The position numbers and the translations under genes are program-made. Below, piece by piece: positions 25,490 to 37,250 of a stretch of DNA of 64,000 nucleotides. This DNA comes from Paulownia fortunei (taxonomy: Eukaryota; Streptophyta; Magnoliopsida; Lamiales; Paulowniaceae): positions 2,170,001-2,234,000 of the forward strand of contig CM033124.1 in NCBI GenBank assembly GCA_019321725.1. The letters run 5' to 3'. The first letter of the stretch is position 1. Every line of letters begins with the position of its first letter. The notes beneath the pieces were generated by a model. That model was not told the DNA's origin and did not search any database. It saw nothing but the letters and a program-made list of their open reading frames with translations.

Positions 25490-28470
25490 CTTTATAGGTT
25501 TTAGGCCCATTCCCCTTGATAAGTGGTACATTTTATCTCTACCTAAATCTTTAGTTAATGGATCCACTAGGTTTTCCTTCGATTTCACATAATCAATTAA
25601 AATAACTTCATTTAAGATCAATTGCCTTATGATATTATGTTTTCGATATATATGTCGAGACTTACCATTGTACATACTACTTTGTGCCCTTTCAATAGCT
25701 GACTGGTTATCACAATATATCATAATTGCAAGTACTGGCTTAAGCCAATAAGGAATATCCTGTAAGAAATTACGAAGTCATTATGCTTTTTCTCCAACTT
25801 TATCCAAAGCTAAAAACTTTGATTCCATAATGGATTGAGTTATATAAGTTTGTTTAGAGGATTTTCATGACACAACTCCACCACCAATGGTAAAAAATAA
25901 CCACTGGTGGACTTTGAGTCTTTTGTGTCAAATATCTAATTTGCATCATTGTACACTTTTAGTATAACTGGATATCTAATATAATGTAATCTATAATTTA
26001 AAGTGAATCTTAAGTATTTAAAAACTCTTATCAATACTTTCCAATAGTCATTGCCTGGATTACTTGAAAACCAACTCAACTTGTTGATTGAGTAAGCAAT
26101 ATCCGGATGTGTGCAGTTCATGATATACACCAAACTGCCAATTATTCGAGAATATTTTAATTATAATACAGGCTCACCATGGTTTTTAGCTAAATACAAA
26201 CTTAAGTCCATTGGTGTTTTACTGAAAAAATATTATACGTATTAAACTTTTTAAGTACTATCTTAATATAATGAGACTACGATAGAACAAGTTTCTCAGA
26301 TGTATTATTGATTTTAATTCCCAATATGATATCTGTTAAGTCCATATCTTTCATATCAAAATATTTTTTTAATATTTTCTTAGTATTTATGATTATATCA
26401 CGATAACTACCCATAATTAGCATATCATCTACATATAGACAAACAATGCCATAAGTATTTGGTGTGTCTTTTATATAGACGTATTTGTCACATTCATTGA
26501 TTTTGAAGCCATTTGACATTATTGTTTTGTCAAATTACTTGTGCCATTATTTTGGTGTTTGTTTAAGTCCATATAATAACTTAATTAGTCTACACACTTT
26601 TTTCTCTTGACCGGGAGCAACAAACCCTTTGGGTTGTTCCACGTAATTTTTTTTTTTCTAATTCACCATTTAGAAAGACCGTTTCTACATCCATTTGATG
26701 TATCTCAAGGTTATGTAATGCTGCAATTGAAATGAGTACTCTAATAGATGTGATTCTTGTCACTCGTTAATATTTGTCAAAGAAGTCAAGGCCTTCTTTT
26801 TGCTTTGACCTTTTAACTACTAATCTTCCCTTATACTTATCAATAGATCCATCAGCCTTGTATTTTATTTTAAGGATCTATTTACATCCTAAAGGCTTAC
26901 TTCCTGGTGGAAGATTAACCAACTCCCAAATATGATTTTGCATAATGGATTCTATTTCACTGTTAATAGCTTCTTTCCAGAATAGAGCTTCTGGACTGGA
27001 CAATGCTTCACTAATTGTCCTAGATTCATTTTCTAACATGTAAGTTAGAAAATTTGGACCAAATATTTTAGTTATTTTGGTCTTTTTACTGCATCTTGGT
27101 TATTCATCATTTTGATGATTACCATTTACAGTTTCATAAGTTTTTTTATGATAACCAATTTCTTTCCTTTCTTGGCAATGAAAGATATTTTCAAAAAATA
27201 TAGCATTCCTTGATTCTATAATTGTACCTTCATGTACATAAGAAATTGTTGATTTGTGCATAAGAAATCGATATGCACTACTGTTATTTGCATAACCAAT
27301 GAAAATACAATCTATTATTTTAGGCCCGATTTTAATTTATTTTTGATTTGGGTATTTCTACTTTAGCCAAACACCCCCACACTTTAAGATATTTGTAGGA
27401 AGACTTATAACATTTCCATAACTCATACAAAGTTTCATTTTTACTCTTGTGTGGTATTTTATTAAGAATATGGTTTGCTGAGAGGATAACTTCTCCCCAC
27501 AAATTATGAGGTAAACCAAAACTTATCAACATAACATTCATCATCTCTTTAAGAGTTCAATTTTTGCGTTCCGCAACAACGTTTGATTGAGGTGAGTAAG
27601 GAGCTATAGTTTGATGAATAAAACTAGGTTCTAAGCAAAATTCTTCGAACAGAGCTACGTAATCTACCCCTTTATCATTACAAATAATTTTTATTTATTT
27701 GCTAAATTCATTTTCAACTCATTCCTACAGTTTTAAAAGCTTCTAAGGCCTCATCTTTATTTTTCAAAAGATACACATAATAATATCTTGTTCAATCATT
27801 AATAGAAGTTGTGAAATACTTTTTTTCATATTTAGTTTGCACAAATTTTAAGCCACATATATCACTGTGAATTAGTTCTAGAGGTTCTGTATTTCTTTCC
27901 ATCAAATAGAATGGTGCTTTGGCCATTTTTGTCTCAACACAAATTTCACACTTATGTTGTGAATCAAATTGAAATGAATGAAGTAAATTTAAATTTACTA
28001 AACTTCACAAAGTATTAAAATTAACATGTTCTAATCTAACATGCCATAAATTTGAACACTTAATCAAGTAAGAAGAAGATTTAACTTTATTGCTTTCAAA
28101 ATTACGGAGTACATTTATTACATTCATTTTGAACAATTCTTTTTCTAAATACCCATTTCTTATGAACTATCTAGTTTTAGTAAGTACAAACTTTTCAAAC
28201 TCAAACACTAGTTTTAAACCAACTTTAACCAATAAGGAGCCAGACACCAGGTTCTTGCAAATGTCTGGGATATGTAGCACATCAACAAGGGTTAGCTTTT
28301 TTCTTGAGGTCATCTTCAGCACCACTTTGCCTAAACCGACAATGTTAGAAGTTGCAGAGTTTCCCATATACAACTTCCTTCCATTAATTAGAATATAAGA
28401 TGAAAACATCTATTTGTTTGAGCAGATATGGCGTGTTGCACCTGTATCGACCCACCACTCTCTCGAGTTA
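25490..28470 (-). pseudogene. Copia pol remnant (protease, integrase, RT, RNase H)
   Basis: Fragments in several frames are recognisable. The protease motif WVDTGATRHIC is near 28420-28460, followed by the [13 protein letters not shown] type segment (28170-28400). The integrase C-terminal region includes LWGEVILSANHILNKIPHK and YLKVWGCLAKV (27332-27544). Reverse transcriptase has the catalytic VCLYVDDMLIMG (YVDD) near 26400-26450 and HPDIAYSINKLS (25936-26133). RNase H shows YCDNQSAIERAQ and the downstream KHNIIRQL (25487-25723). Stops and frameshifts separate the pieces, so no polyprotein can be made. The order is Ty1/copia (integrase before reverse transcriptase). Confidence 0.85.
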
Positions 28471-28559
28471 TCTATCAAGTTGGCTTCAAACACGATAGCT
28501 GATAGGTCCAACTCCATCATATCCACTGGTACTGTCTTGTTTTCGGTCACATGTACCTG

Positions 28560-29345
28560 TTCTGATTGGCTTTCTTAGGAAGTCGGCAATCCTTGGCTTT
28601 GTAGTTCAGCTTGCCATAGTTGTAGCAGTTTCTTTTGAATTTCTTTGCCTTCCCATTTTTTGGTCCTTTTCCTTGGTGCTTTCTTTTCTTGCTAGTATTG
28701 ATTTCACCAAGTTTGCTCTAGTTTTCATAGCCAGCTTACTGGATTTAATTTTGGATTTACGATTATCTTCTTCAATTTGGATTCTGACAATCAAATCCTC
28801 AAGTCCAATCTCATTCTGCTTATGCTTCAGGTAGTTCTTGAAGTCCTTCCATAGAGATGACAACTTCTCAATGATGATAACTACCTGAAAGGACTCATTA
28901 AGTCGCATGTCTTCAGCATATATGTCATGCAAGATTAACTGCAGCTCTTGGACTTGAGTCATGACAGCTTTGGAATCCACCATCTTGAAGTCTTAGAATT
29001 TACTGACGATGAATTTCTTCAGGCCAACATCTTTCATTCTGTACTTCTTCTCAAGTGATTCCCACAGCTCCTTAGCTGTTTTCACTGAACTATACACATT
29101 ATACAGTATATTGTCCAATCAATTTAGGATATAGTTCCTACACAGGAAGTCACTGTGATTGAATGTCGCCCTCTTTTGAGGATCTCGTTCCTCCTCCTCC
29201 ATAGTGGGGACATCCTCCCTCAAGAACCTTGCTAGGTCCAGGGTCATCAGGTAGAACATTTTCTGATGCCACATTTTGAAGTCGGTTTCGGTGAACTTCT
29301 CCAGTTTTTCTCCATGAGCTTGAGTTGGTAAAGTAGGTGCTGCTG
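28560..29345 (-). pseudogene. Copia gag remnant
   Basis: Read on the minus strand, the gag frame starts with TPAAPTLPTQAHGEKL just inside the right LTR. It then shows KMWHQKMFYLMTL, the retroviral-type motif TAKELWESLEKKY and LKHKQNEIGLEDLIVRIQIE. In-frame stops interrupt it (after RNYILN and after IVSKF). The CCHC zinc knuckle survives only as CYNYGKLNYKAKDC, where the second Cys and the His are both Tyr. A frame change separates the knuckle from the upstream segment. The gag is therefore non-functional. Confidence 0.8.
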
Positions 29346-29360
29346 GCGTTGAAGCTATTT

Positions 29361-30489
29361 TGAATATCTTGGCAGAATAATAACTTAAAGTCGAGGCAAA
29401 AGTTAGACTCTTTTTTTTTTCTTACGAAATTGCCCCAAACTTGATACTTATGGAATATGGTAATCGCCTCCCAATATACAACGACTTTTATTTTTTGTGA
29501 TAGTAACACTACAAATCACAAGAATGTTGAACTATAAAAGTATTTAGAACTCTCTTTTGAACTTAAGAGAAAGATAAAAAGAGAATGAATATGATGAAAA
29601 TGATGATATCTCAGAGTCTATTTATAGATTTCAAAGAGTTGTGGTGCTAATTCGTGAGTAGGTGTAATTTTCGATTCGGATCAATCTGAGTTATACTATT
29701 GTATCTCTCTATGAAGATCCACACCCTTACAGTGAACCCCTTCCTAATGATCAATTTCAATCGTCCGATCGCATCTCTCTACGAAGGCCCACACCTTTAC
29801 AGTGAGCCATTGTCAACCAAAAGGACAAGTTAAAATTTCGATCCACTCACAACCCTTGGTCACGCCTCATCAGCACTTGCGTATCCGATCACATTCATTC
29901 AACATCCAGTCGCACGTTGTCATGCTATGCAGACACCAACTAGAAGAACCCACCACATTGGCGAACCACTAGTCACGTCATTAAGCCATACTAAGCTATT
30001 TTGATTCAATTTTTGAAAAATTTAAGTTCACTCACAACCTTTGGTCACACCTTGTTAGAAGTTGTGCATCCGACCACGTCCATTCAGTATCCAACCGCAT
30101 GTTGTCATGTCATGCAGACACCAATTGGATGAATCTGCCACATCAGTGAACCACTAGCCACGTCACTGAGCCACACTGAGTCATTTTATGACGTGCTAAG
30201 TGCAAAGTGCGCCTCTAAAGCGCCTAATACAACCTTTACAAAGTGCGTGCGGGCGTACAAGTGTAGGCTTGGATAGTGCTACGCATCATCCTCGTAACTC
30301 CTTAAGTTAGCTAAAACTAGCAAAAAGACAACTATAAGTTGATTTTGAAAAATCAAATATATTAAAATTATTTACTTATGACGTACATTATATTTAATCA
30401 ACTTATATCTATTTTTATAAAATAAAATCCACTTAATTTATTGGTTAATGTTGGGTCAAAACTTAATTTTCAATACCAATTTCTAACCA
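29361..30489 (-). repeat. 5' LTR of the Copia element
   Basis: This is the partner of the left LTR and directly adjoins gag on the element strand. It also carries two copies of the internal repeat (around 29785 and 30015), the second shortened. The outer end reads TTCTAACCA in place of TTCTAACA. Many substitutions and indels separate the two LTRs, which indicates an old insertion. Confidence 0.75.
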
Positions 30490-32909
30490 TTTTTACAATC
30501 CCTTCCAAAAAAAGTAGTAAATTACATTTTATTTTCTTCAATTTGAGAGGCGTTAAATATTTTTCATAAAAAAAGATTGTAGAAATGCAAGTATAAACTC
30601 AATATTTAGAGAGGCGCCTTTTATGAATGCTATTAGTTCCTTCTACATTTTTAGCACGTACAAGTCTTCGTGCAGTTTATGTGGAGAGCCATTTGCTACT
30701 GCTTCGTTTGGTGGTTGTCATATGAAATTCTTGGATGGATACGTGCATCAATTCATTCAAGATTATTAGATTAATAAAGGACCCACACCTTAATGTAATG
30801 GTCAAATCCTTGATGCCATTCTAGTTGTTTTGTGAAAATAAAGTCACTTTTGTTCTTTTTGGAAATTAATGATTTGAAAAATTGTAGTCACTTTTGTGAC
30901 TTTTGAAAATTAGTTACTTAGAAATTGTAGTCACTTATAAAGTAGCAAGTCAATATGCTTTGGTACATGGTGATATGAAAATTAGAAAAATCATTATTTG
31001 AATCTTTGAAAGTTACCGTGGAACTTGGAAATTGACAGTCTTGGTTGAAGTTTAAAATTACTTTGAAAAAGTTTAAGCAATGAAAAGTCACACCACCTCT
31101 TGAATTTTATATATATGTATTGAATTCTAACTTTATGACTGTATTGAAAAGTTGGAACATTACTTCATACACACCATGTCTTAAAATCTATATATATATA
31201 TTGAACTATAAATTTATAAGTGTATTGAAAAGTTGGAAAATTACTTCATACACATGTCTTGAAGTCTATATATATGTATTGAACTCTAACTTTACGACTG
31301 TATTGAAAAATTGAAAGATTACTTCATACACACCACCTTTTGAAATCTATATATATGTATTGAACTCTACCTTTATAACTGTATTGAAAAATTGAAAGAT
31401 TACTTCATATACACAACCTCTTGAATCTTTTATATATGTGTTTAACTCTAGTGTTGAGCCATCCCATTCTTGAGTAGAAAAAACCAAAGAGAAAGAAAGA
31501 GTATTGAGAGAAAAAAAAGTTTCAAATAAAAGTCTTTTTTAAAATATTTATAGTCTTTTCTTTGAGTTTTTTTCCTTTAATAGAGAGAGGTTGTTGTAAT
31601 TATTTTGCAACAGTGAAATTATTCTACGGGTGGTTTTACTCCAATTTATTTGGAACTTTTCCACATAAAATCCTGATGTTCGTCGTTTTTGTATGTACGA
31701 AAGGGTTTCTTGCTTGTTGGCTTTTATTTTATTTATTTTTTATAAAATGAACATAGATACTTCATTATTTTATTTTATTTTATTTATAAAATGGACATAG
31801 ATACTTCAGTAAATAGTTATATTAATGGATCATGAAAGAAAGGTGTGTGTGGCCAGCCAATATGTCAGCAAATGTGTTTGCCAATGGACAACTTCTAGGG
31901 AAAGTTGATACAAATTTTCCAAAATTTTATTGTCATATACTTGACCACATGGTAGACTTATAAATGATACCAGCGATTGTTTTAATTTTATCACGTAAAT
32001 GAAATATTCAATACTTATAAATTTGAAAATTTTCATATCACTCACTTGAAATCATTGAAAGTATATATAATAATATCATAAAATGAACGTTATAATATGT
32101 AATCTAAATAGTTGATAAATTAATGCTATCTCATCAGCCCATATAACCTGTTAGTTTGTCAGCCCATATAACCTGTTAGTTTGTAAAATCAACTGCGGTT
32201 GAGCCAAACCCCTATCCCAGATAAGTGACTTGACCTAGGGATGCCCAAATCCATGTTAAATTATTCCCTAAAGAAAATCGAATTTCAGTAACAATTCTAA
32301 GGCATCCAAATTCTTTTCATCCAACTGGAGCTATGCAGGTGGAGACCCCCATTCAATCTTGAAAATTTTCAAAGTCCCAAAGAAATATTGTATCAATGAA
32401 TGATGTCAATACTGATATCTTGAACAAATCTGTAGTGTGAACAAAGATTTGAATATTAAAACGGGTAAAGAATTACATAATTTCTTGTCCAAGTGACAAA
32501 AAGGGCTCATGCAACTCCCTTAATTTAAGCGTCCTGAATGGGTCTAATGTGGTCCGGCCATGGAACGGGTCACCCCAAAATATATTTCCCATAATACAAA
32601 TATACATAAACTTGGGCGGCCAAAATGTCGATGATCTTGAAATGTCCAAATAGGAAATGATCGTCCCAAATGTCATATTGTTAACTAAGACAAATCTCAA
32701 AGCAACAAAAATGAACTGTCACCTTGCTATAGCCGGCAACTAAGCAAATTAACAACTCCAATGACAACCCTTTAGCCCAAGGGATTCAACTATGAGGACA
32801 AACCGGCAGAACAAAGCTTAAGTGTCCAACATTTGACATAAAAACATTGTACAAAAGTCAGAAAAAATGTTAAGGTTTTATCTAAAACCTGCAATGTGAA
32901 GAGAGGAGG
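30490..32909. other. Intergenic sequence upstream of the 4CL-like gene, with tandem repeats
   Basis: No protein-coding exon is recognised. The region contains the ~80-bp tandem array at 31.1-31.45 kb. It also has a duplicated block 'ttataaaatgaacatagatacttca' (about 31739-31765 and 31783-31809) and a 27-bp tandem duplication 'tcagcccatataacctgttagt' at about 32136-32186. The last few hundred bases before 32910 should contain the promoter and leader of the ligase gene. Confidence 0.6.
31108..31445. repeat. Tandem array, ~80-bp unit, about four copies
   Basis: Each unit follows the pattern 'tatatatgtattgaactcta', 'tttatgactgtattgaaaa', then 'gttggaacattacttcatac' and 'acaccaccttttgaaatct', with point changes and small indels between units. 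A partial unit precedes the array (from about 31090) and another follows it. The 64-aa reading frame across it merely mirrors the repeat. Confidence 0.85.
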
Positions 32910-34958
32910 ATGGCCATCACTGAGGAAGAATCAGTTCCTAATTCCCTAGTGTTTAACAAGAGGAGTGGCTTCAATTCACAAACTGGAATCTACCATTCCC
33001 TCCTCCAGCTCACTGAACATCAGAAGATCCCCGCTCAGCCTAACCTTGACATTGCCACGTATGTGCTATCACACTTCCCACCACCCGAGCAAGCTGAAAC
33101 CCGAGTGGCACTTATTGACTCGGCCACTGGCCACCGTGTCACCTATGCTCACCTCCACCGGTCTATCACCTCACTTGCTGCTGGTCTGTATCATGGACTC
33201 GGGGTGAGGAAGGGCGATGTGGTGTTCATCTTATCTCCTAACTCACTATTATACCCAATCATATGCCTTGCAGTACTCTTTATTGGGGCAGTGATAACCA
33301 CTGCCAATCCACTCAACACTGAATTAGAGATCGCCAAGCAAGTACGTGATTCGGGTGCAAAACTAGCCATTTCTGCACCAGAAGAGATATACAAGTTATT
33401 TTCAACTGGGGTGCCTATTCTCCTTACTTCGCATAGTAAAGAAGATGATCAACTTTCAGTTGAAGGGCTGATTGAGAACTGTGAATCATTAGAGATTCCA
33501 GAAGTGAAGCCAACTCAATCAGATACAGCAGCAATTCTTTACTCTTCAGGGACTACTGGAACTAGCAAAGGAGTGGTATTAACTCATTCCAACTTCATCT
33601 CAGTCGTGACACTGCTCAAGTGGTCTGTGGATGTATCCAAGGCCCATGATGATGTGCTCTTATGCTTCATACCTATTTTTCACATCTATGGTCTAGCATT
33701 TTTCGGCCTAGGATTATTCTGCTCAGGCAATACAATCGTTATAATGAAAAGATTTGATTTCCAAGGAATGCTTGAAGCTATTCAGAATCATAAGGTGAGT
33801 AACATACCGGCTGTTCCTCCAGTGATACTTGGGCTGGTTAAGTATAGTGGAGGAGGGTATGACTTGTCATCCTTGCGACGAGTGGGATCAGGGGCAGCAC
33901 CACTGAGCAAAGAGGTGGCTGAGGGATTCAGAAATAAGTTTCCATGGGTCGAGCTTAGGCCAGGCTATGGGTTGACTGAGAGTTGTGGAGCTGCTACTTT
34001 CTTTGTTTCTAACGAAGAAGCAAAGGCTCGTCCAGCTTCATCAGCAAGGTTGGTTCCATGTTTTAGTGCCAAAGTGGTGGACGTTGAGACTGGATTGGCG
34101 TTGCCACCATATGGAGAAGGAGAACTCTGGCTAAAAAGCCCAACAGTGATGAAAGAGTACTTGGGAAATGATGAGGCAACTGCTGCAACATTTGATTCAG
34201 ATGGGTGGCTCAAAACAGGCGATCTTTGTTACTTTGATGATGAAGGTTACATTTACATAGTTGATCGGATAAAGGAATTGATCAAGCACAATGGTTATCA
34301 GGTACATTTTGTAGAAGATGTTCTGATAAAAGAGATTATGGTTAAAACTACATAGGTGTAGATAGTTGTAGTCACTGGTTAGCTGAAATGTTGGCAAATG
34401 CAGGTGGCTCCAGCAGAGTTAGAAGCAATATTAACAGGCCATCCTCATATACTTGATGCAGCAGTCATACCGTGCGTTGCCACTGATACGCCTTTCACCA
34501 CCTCCTCCCCCTAACCCCCCACCCGACCCCACCCGGCACACACACAAAACAGAGATTCAAGCATGTGCACAACATGGAAGTGCCTACACACAACATTTTT
34601 GTGTCTTAAAATGAGTGCTCTAACACGGTTAGAAAATCTTGCAGACTTGAAGATGAAGAAGCAGGACAAATACCTATAGCATATGTGGTCAGAGCAGATG
34701 GTGCTAATCTAACAGAAGATCAAGTCATCCAATTTGTAACCAACAAGGTATTCTCAAGATAACCCTACAACTTCTGCAGCTTTTTCACTCAACACGATTA
34801 CTGTTCTAAGACATAATACGGATATTTTCCAGGTAGCACCATACAAGAAAATTAGGAGTGTAAGTTTCATCAGTGCTATACCAAGGTCTGCTGCAGGCAA
34901 AATTTTGAGGAGGCAGTTGATAATACAGAGTAAACAGCAACTGCTCTCCAAATTATGA
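32910..34958 (+). CDS. 4-coumarate-CoA ligase-like enzyme, peroxisomal (At4g19010-type)
   Basis: Four exons: 32910-34301, 34404-34471, 34645-34747 and 34833-34958. All junctions are GT-AG and in phase, giving 562 aa. This is an adenylate-forming (ANL) enzyme: it activates a carboxylic acid with ATP to an acyl-AMP and transfers it to CoA. Motifs are the P-loop-like [16 protein letters not shown] at about residue 210, GYGLTES near 355, the hinge [24 protein letters not shown] near 435-460, APAELEAIL, and the catalytic-Lys segment [11 protein letters not shown]. The protein ends LLSKL, a textbook PTS1 peroxisome signal. The start region ([38 protein letters not shown]) is closest, from memory, to Arabidopsis At4g19010, reported to activate p-coumarate for ubiquinone ring synthesis. 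True 4CL has GEICIRG where this has GELWLKS, so it is a 4CL-like enzyme; OPCL1-type or fatty-acyl substrates remain possible. Confidence 0.93.
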
Positions 34959-37250
34959 AGTAAATTTCCTTCTCTTTTTGTCAAAAAGGACATAAATGGG
35001 CAATGTTACTTGGTAGTAACTAAGAAGGATTATGAAGTAGGGGATGGAGGAAAGTTCATGTGAAGTTTCAAGTGGAGTCATATTGTTTTTTTCTATAAAA
35101 ACCGTGCAACATGTAACTAATACACTATGTTTATGTGTAAAATAATACGAGTTCATAATGTGTAATTTCGTTAAAAAGAAGTTCTAGTACTGTAGGCTTG
35201 TTATAACCTCCCTCCCTCCCTCCCTCTACTACGAGTCCATACTAATAGGAACTGAACCATTATGACAAGGAATAGTTTAATTCAGTGCAAGAAGAGGGAA
35301 GAATTGGAACAGAAATATTTGATTCGTCAATCCAAAAAAAAAGAAATAAGTAAAGTTTCATCATTAAGTGACAAATGGGAAATTTATGGAAAATTAAAAT
35401 CCCAGTTTCACATTATAATTCTCAAACCAAATACACAAAATATAAACTAAATCAAATTTAACTAAAGTTTAAAAATTGATTTCAGTTCAAGTCGAGTGTG
35501 ATTAAATAGTCTTGACTCAAACTAGCCTAGATTAGCACCTCATAATATAGAAACATAGAATCATATATAAACAATAAATAAAACAACTTACATTAGAATA
35601 TATTACAGTTTTTTATTGATATTTTATTTCTATTTTGATATATGCAATTACTTTATATAATTTTTTTATTTGACCAATATTTTCCGTAATTTTATTCATT
35701 AGTTTTTTAAGAAAATGTGCTATCTTGTCGTATCTCATGTTCAAGCCAATATAGGGAAGTACAAATCTCAAAAACCCGCCTAGTTCAAATCTAGAGTGAA
35801 CTAATTTAGCCTAGATGAGTTACCTTACTTATGTTGCACTAAGTGCTTGCCTCATACTAAAAGGTATATCTCTCACTAATAACACAATTAAAGAATTTTA
35901 AATTTTAACAATCATCATGTACTGACAATGAGTGGTACTCATATACACTTAAAGACGGTTCATTCTACAGCAAACGTGCACCCGATCCGATGATGACCAT
36001 TGAATTGCTTGGGGTGGGTGGACCCCCCTCCAATCCACTGGTGTATGATTGGACCAGGGTGTGTTTCACCCAATCCAATCAAGAAATTTCACCCACCCCG
36101 CTCCAATCCACTGGTGTATGATGGACCAGGGTGTGTTTCACCCAATCCAATTAAGAAATTTCACCTCAAAGACTTCACCGGAAGAGCGATTTTTACAGTA
36201 CCCAACCCACAATCTACTTGCTAACAATGCTCCCACAGGGCACCAAACCACCTGCAATGTCAGTTCAAATACCAATTGTTGGTTTCAGCACCCGCCACCT
36301 TCCCAAAACTATAACTCTCTACAATGCTGCCATCAAAGCTTTAAAATTTCAAAATATCTCCAGTAACATGCTATATCTGAAACTTGACCAACACCCTATC
36401 CGTACAGGTAAACATGGACATATCAAGGCAAATTGAGAGAGAGAGAGAGAAATCAAGTGTGCGGAGATCCAGTCAGGTCTGGCTCTTTACATGGCAAGTA
36501 TAATTATATTTATCGTGATTAGCTATCTTGGAGTGTCAACAAATGGCATGGTAAGTACAAACCATTCACCTCGTGAATGAATCTAGTGTAAGCAAACTGG
36601 GTATCAGATAAAAATTTCTACTCAAACTGAAAGAGAACTCTGTGCATGAAGGTCATCAACAGAAGTCATTAGTTTTATTTTCTGTATATTTCCCCAATGG
36701 GCACCAAGGGCAACTACCCGGATACATCATGTTCATCTATCTACACATAGTATACATCAACTAAGAATTGCACAAAGAAGTACAGTTATTGAGAACCCTT
36801 CATCTCTCCAAAAACAAAAGTGTGAAAAAAGTTTTCAAGCCAATACTGAATCTAGTATAGCTGTCTTTAACATATATAATTCTCTTTCAAATTGGAAGTA
36901 TTACATAATAAAAAAATAGAAAAGGAATGAATGTAAATATTTAGTGTTGCCTATGATTACATGAAAAGGCAAAGGAATTTACTCTAAAAAAAAAATAATT
37001 CAAGAAAACAAACTATCAAGTGGATGAGGCGAAGAAAACTGAAAAAACAATTCTTTTTGTATCTAGCTTTCTAAGCCACAAATTTGTACAAAAGTAGAAA
37101 GCACTTCAAAATTCACTCTAGCAAGTATATTGACCTAAGTAAAGGTAATGACAGCCTCCAGGGTATATTCCGCCGGAAGGACACATTGTATTCAGTTTCT
37201 AGGAGGGAATGCTGGCCACTGACCTTGGCAACTTCATTGATTCAGGGTGC
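34959..37250. other. 3' region of the ligase gene and intergenic DNA
   Basis: This holds the ligase 3' UTR, a (CCCT)n tract at 35207-35226, an AT-rich spacer, a 73-bp tandem duplication at 36.0-36.2 kb, a (GA)n tract at 36434-36450, and near the right end the 3' UTR of the kelch gene. No further gene is recognised. Confidence 0.6.
36028..36165. repeat. 73-bp tandem duplication
   Basis: The block beginning 'ctccaatccactggtgtatg' and ending 'aagaaatttcacc' occurs twice in a row (starts at 36028 and 36101). The copies differ by only a few bases, for example 'gattggacc' versus 'gatggacc' and 'aatcaag' versus 'aattaag'. The high identity indicates a recent duplication. The local plus-strand reading frames (36000-36366) arise from it. 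Confidence 0.85.

Larger units (their letters stand above)
23538..30489 (-). mobile_element. Degenerate Ty1/copia LTR retrotransposon
   Basis: Two related long direct repeats flank a decayed gag-pol read on the minus strand. LTRs lie at about 23538-24950 and 29361-30489. Both end at one side in TTCTAACA/TTCTAACCA (TGTTAGAAAT on the element strand). A purine-rich TGTGGAGGAT borders the left LTR on the internal side, as a polypurine tract should. The internal order on the minus strand is gag, zinc knuckle, protease, integrase, reverse transcriptase and RNase H, the Copia order. I found no tRNA-iMet type primer site next to the right LTR and no convincing target duplication, so the outer ends are uncertain by tens of bases. 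Confidence 0.8.

Noticed and set aside
23538..30489. A clean target duplication for the large Copia element
   Set aside because: Several choices of LTR end were tried by eye; none gives matching 5-mers on both outer sides.
32910..34355. Treating the ligase as a single-exon 481-aa gene
   Set aside because: The frame reads through a good donor at 34302; three further exons restore the catalytic C-terminal domain and the SKL end.
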